Made by a program: the position numbers and the translations under genes. 64,000 nucleotides of DNA from Desulfonatronum lacustre DSM 10312 (GTDB taxonomy: Bacteria; Desulfobacterota; Desulfovibrionia; Desulfovibrionales; Desulfonatronaceae): the NCBI RefSeq assembly GCF_000519265.1, contig NZ_KI912608.1, positions 1,414,582 through 1,478,581 of the forward strand, written 5' to 3'. The notes under the pieces were generated by a model that made no database searches, was not told the DNA's origin, and saw nothing but the letters and a program-made list of their open reading frames with translations. Each line of letters starts with the position of its first letter. Position 1 is the first letter of the stretch. Positions 60,440 to 64,000 of this stretch are shown here, in pieces.

Positions 60440-61135
60440 ATGCGTATTGATTGCCATTTTCATACCAGCCAGCACTCCTGCTGCTCCTTCGTCAATCCCA
60501 GAAATGCTTGTGAAATCGCCATCGCCCGAGGCTTGGACTCCCTGCTTTTCACGGAACATGGCGTCTACTGGGATCAGGATCGCCTCGAAGCATTACAATC
60601 CAACTATCCGCAATTGAAACTCTACTCCGGTATCGAGGTCGCGCTGACGGAAGGGTACCATATCGTGGCCTTCGGGGCTCGTTTTCTGAGTCATCCAGTA
60701 CACCACCTTTCCCTCTCGGAACTCAACCGTCTTGTCGCCCCGGAGCGGGACAACACGTTTCTTTTCGTCGCGCACGCCTTTCGATACCAGACAAGCCCGA
60801 CGCCGGAACTGGAGCAAGTCCTTGGTTGTTGCGACGGCCTGGAAATGCGGTCCATCAACATCTTGCGCGACCATGCCATAGAGCGTCCCGACAAAATCCT
60901 TTCGGCGGACCATGCCCTCTACGAGCACTATTTACAAGCGTACGACCTCATCCCGCTCTATAATACCGACGGCCATGACGAAGACATCATCGGTTTGATT
61001 TCCAATGACCTGCCGATATCCGCTCCTCCTAGCGACGAAGTGGACCTCGCTCGTCTCTTCAAGCGCCATTCTCCTGTCGAATTTCAAAACCGTGCCCTGC
61101 TGGCTTTGCACCCTTTGCTTGGCGCACATGGTTGA
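60440..61135 (+). CDS. PHP domain phosphoesterase
   Basis: A 231-residue PHP-domain protein: metal motif MRIDCHFHTSQHS, then LLFTEHGVYW, YSGIEVALTEGYHIVAFG and FVAHAFRY, ending in YNTDGHDEDIIG. These provide the usual His/Asp/Glu metal ligands of PHP enzymes such as histidinol phosphatase or polymerase-associated phosphoesterases. Substrate unknown. ATG 60440 starts at the conserved motif; the ribosome-binding site is weak. The gene ends at the terminator shared with the rRNA operon. Confidence 0.82.
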   Translation: MRIDCHFHTSQHSCCSFVNPRNACEIAIARGLDSLLFTEHGVYWDQDRLEALQSNYPQLKLYSGIEVALTEGYHIVAFGARFLSHPVHHLSLSELNRLVAPERDNTFLFVAHAFRYQTSPTPELEQVLGCCDGLEMRSINILRDHAIERPDKILSADHALYEHYLQAYDLIPLYNTDGHDEDIIGLISNDLPISAPPSDEVDLARLFKRHSPVEFQNRALLALHPLLGAHG

Positions 61136-61166
61136 AAAGCGTCTGATTGCAAGTTCTTTCAAAAAC

Positions 61167-61202
61167 AAAAACGCCCGCTTAGTTTCCTAAGCGGGCGTTT
61201 TT
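61167..61202. terminator. Bidirectional terminator between the PHP gene and the rRNA operon
   Basis: AAAAACGCCCGCTTAG and CTAAGCGGGCGTTTTT form a perfect 16-bp stem with a four-base loop and T/A runs on both sides. It ends the plus-strand PHP gene and the minus-strand 5S transcript. Confidence 0.93.
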
Positions 61203-61215
61203 GTGATGAGGAATG

Positions 61216-61331
61216 ATCTGGCGGCGTCCTACTTTCCCACGGTTAGAACCGCAGTATCATCGGCGCTGGAGGGCTTAACTTCCGAGTTCGGAATGGGGTC
61301 GGGTGTGTCCCCTCCGCCAAGGCCACCAGAA
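61216..61331 (-). rRNA. rrf: 5S ribosomal RNA
   Basis: The complement shows the 5S core (CCCGACCCCATTCCGAACTC and AGTTAAGCCCTCCAGCGCCG) with closing stem TCTGGTGGC/GCCAGA. Length about 116; the ends are approximate. It lies about 110 bases after the 23S gene. Confidence 0.95.
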
Positions 61332-61440
61332 CAAATTTGGTGATGGGTGATTTGTGGGGGTGGTTTGCGAATATCCTGGATATTTCCAGGCTGCATATCA
61401 CCAATCACAAGTCACCATTTCATAGGTAACGAAGTATAGA
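61332..61440 (-). other. 23S-5S spacer with imperfect inverted repeat
   Basis: The spacer contains TGGTGATGGGTGATTTGTG and, about 50 bases on, CACAAGTCACC preceded by ATCACCAATC, an imperfect palindrome, plus a TATCCTGGATA palindrome in the middle. It could guide rRNA processing. No tRNA is present. Confidence 0.6.

Positions 61441-64000
<2,560 letters not shown>

Overview
The window is a 64 kb GC-rich chromosomal piece from a strictly anaerobic, Gram-negative bacterium. It most resembles a Desulfovibrionales sulfate reducer. The support is a bacterioferritin very close in sequence to the Desulfovibrio type, a tungsten-type aldehyde:ferredoxin oxidoreductase with a 16-Cys ferredoxin, a rhodanese-rubrerythrin fusion, a DUF362 protein, LapA/LapB and RND envelope systems, and paired amidohydrolases of the S-adenosylhomocysteine/methylthioadenosine deaminase type. 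A genus such as Desulfonatronum is only a guess. The region is mostly ordinary core chromosome; I see no prophage, CRISPR array or complete insertion sequence.

Layout. 1-9.9 kb: 3' part of glnD, a small helical protein, a Uma2-type nuclease, argD, dut, glgP, a PaaK-like ligase, a membrane protein and a higBA-type toxin-antitoxin pair. 9.9-18.6 kb: ilvE, a secreted cyclophilin, toxin-antitoxin remnants, an ABC-type membrane operon with a DUF4857-like protein, then a heavy-metal P-type ATPase with an overlapping MarR gene. 18.6-30.7 kb: a short IS66-like MITE, two tandem deaminases, murJ, a four-gene partner-switching/chemotaxis-like signalling operon ending in a CheA kinase, bacterioferritin, and a second Uma2 gene. 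30.7-42.8 kb, mostly minus strand: RND pump and adaptor, a TPR coiled-coil protein, a large LapA-like protein, trpS and a site-2 protease, followed by plus-strand rhodanese-rubrerythrin and DUF362 genes and a minus-strand secreted protein. 43-55.3 kb, plus strand: a polar amino-acid ABC transporter, a HIT protein, lapA, lapB, mutS, lysA, a globin-sensor histidine kinase, a DUF523/DUF1722 protein and an AI-2E permease. 55.3-64 kb: a YdcF/ElyC-like protein, ferredoxin plus AOR, tRNA-Arg, an EamA exporter, a PHP phosphoesterase, then the 5S and 23S genes of an rRNA operon read on the minus strand and cut by the window end.

The most unusual feature is a family of nine intergenic inverted-repeat elements. 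Their arms are built from hexamers of the form TCGNNN (mostly TCGAAA, or TCGGNN in a second subtype) around a short loop. They occur between convergent, divergent and co-directional genes. One has expanded to a 12-bp x 8 tandem array. Two share a 19-nt loop although they lie 22 kb apart. One sits inside a 181-bp element with 12-bp terminal inverted repeats and a perfect 8-bp target duplication. Other points worth attention are an anti-sigma kinase fused to its STAS antagonist with an internal ribosome-binding site and start, a predicted heme-globin histidine kinase, two further long intergenic palindromes, and a perfect 14-bp stem between the binding-protein and permease genes of the ABC operon.
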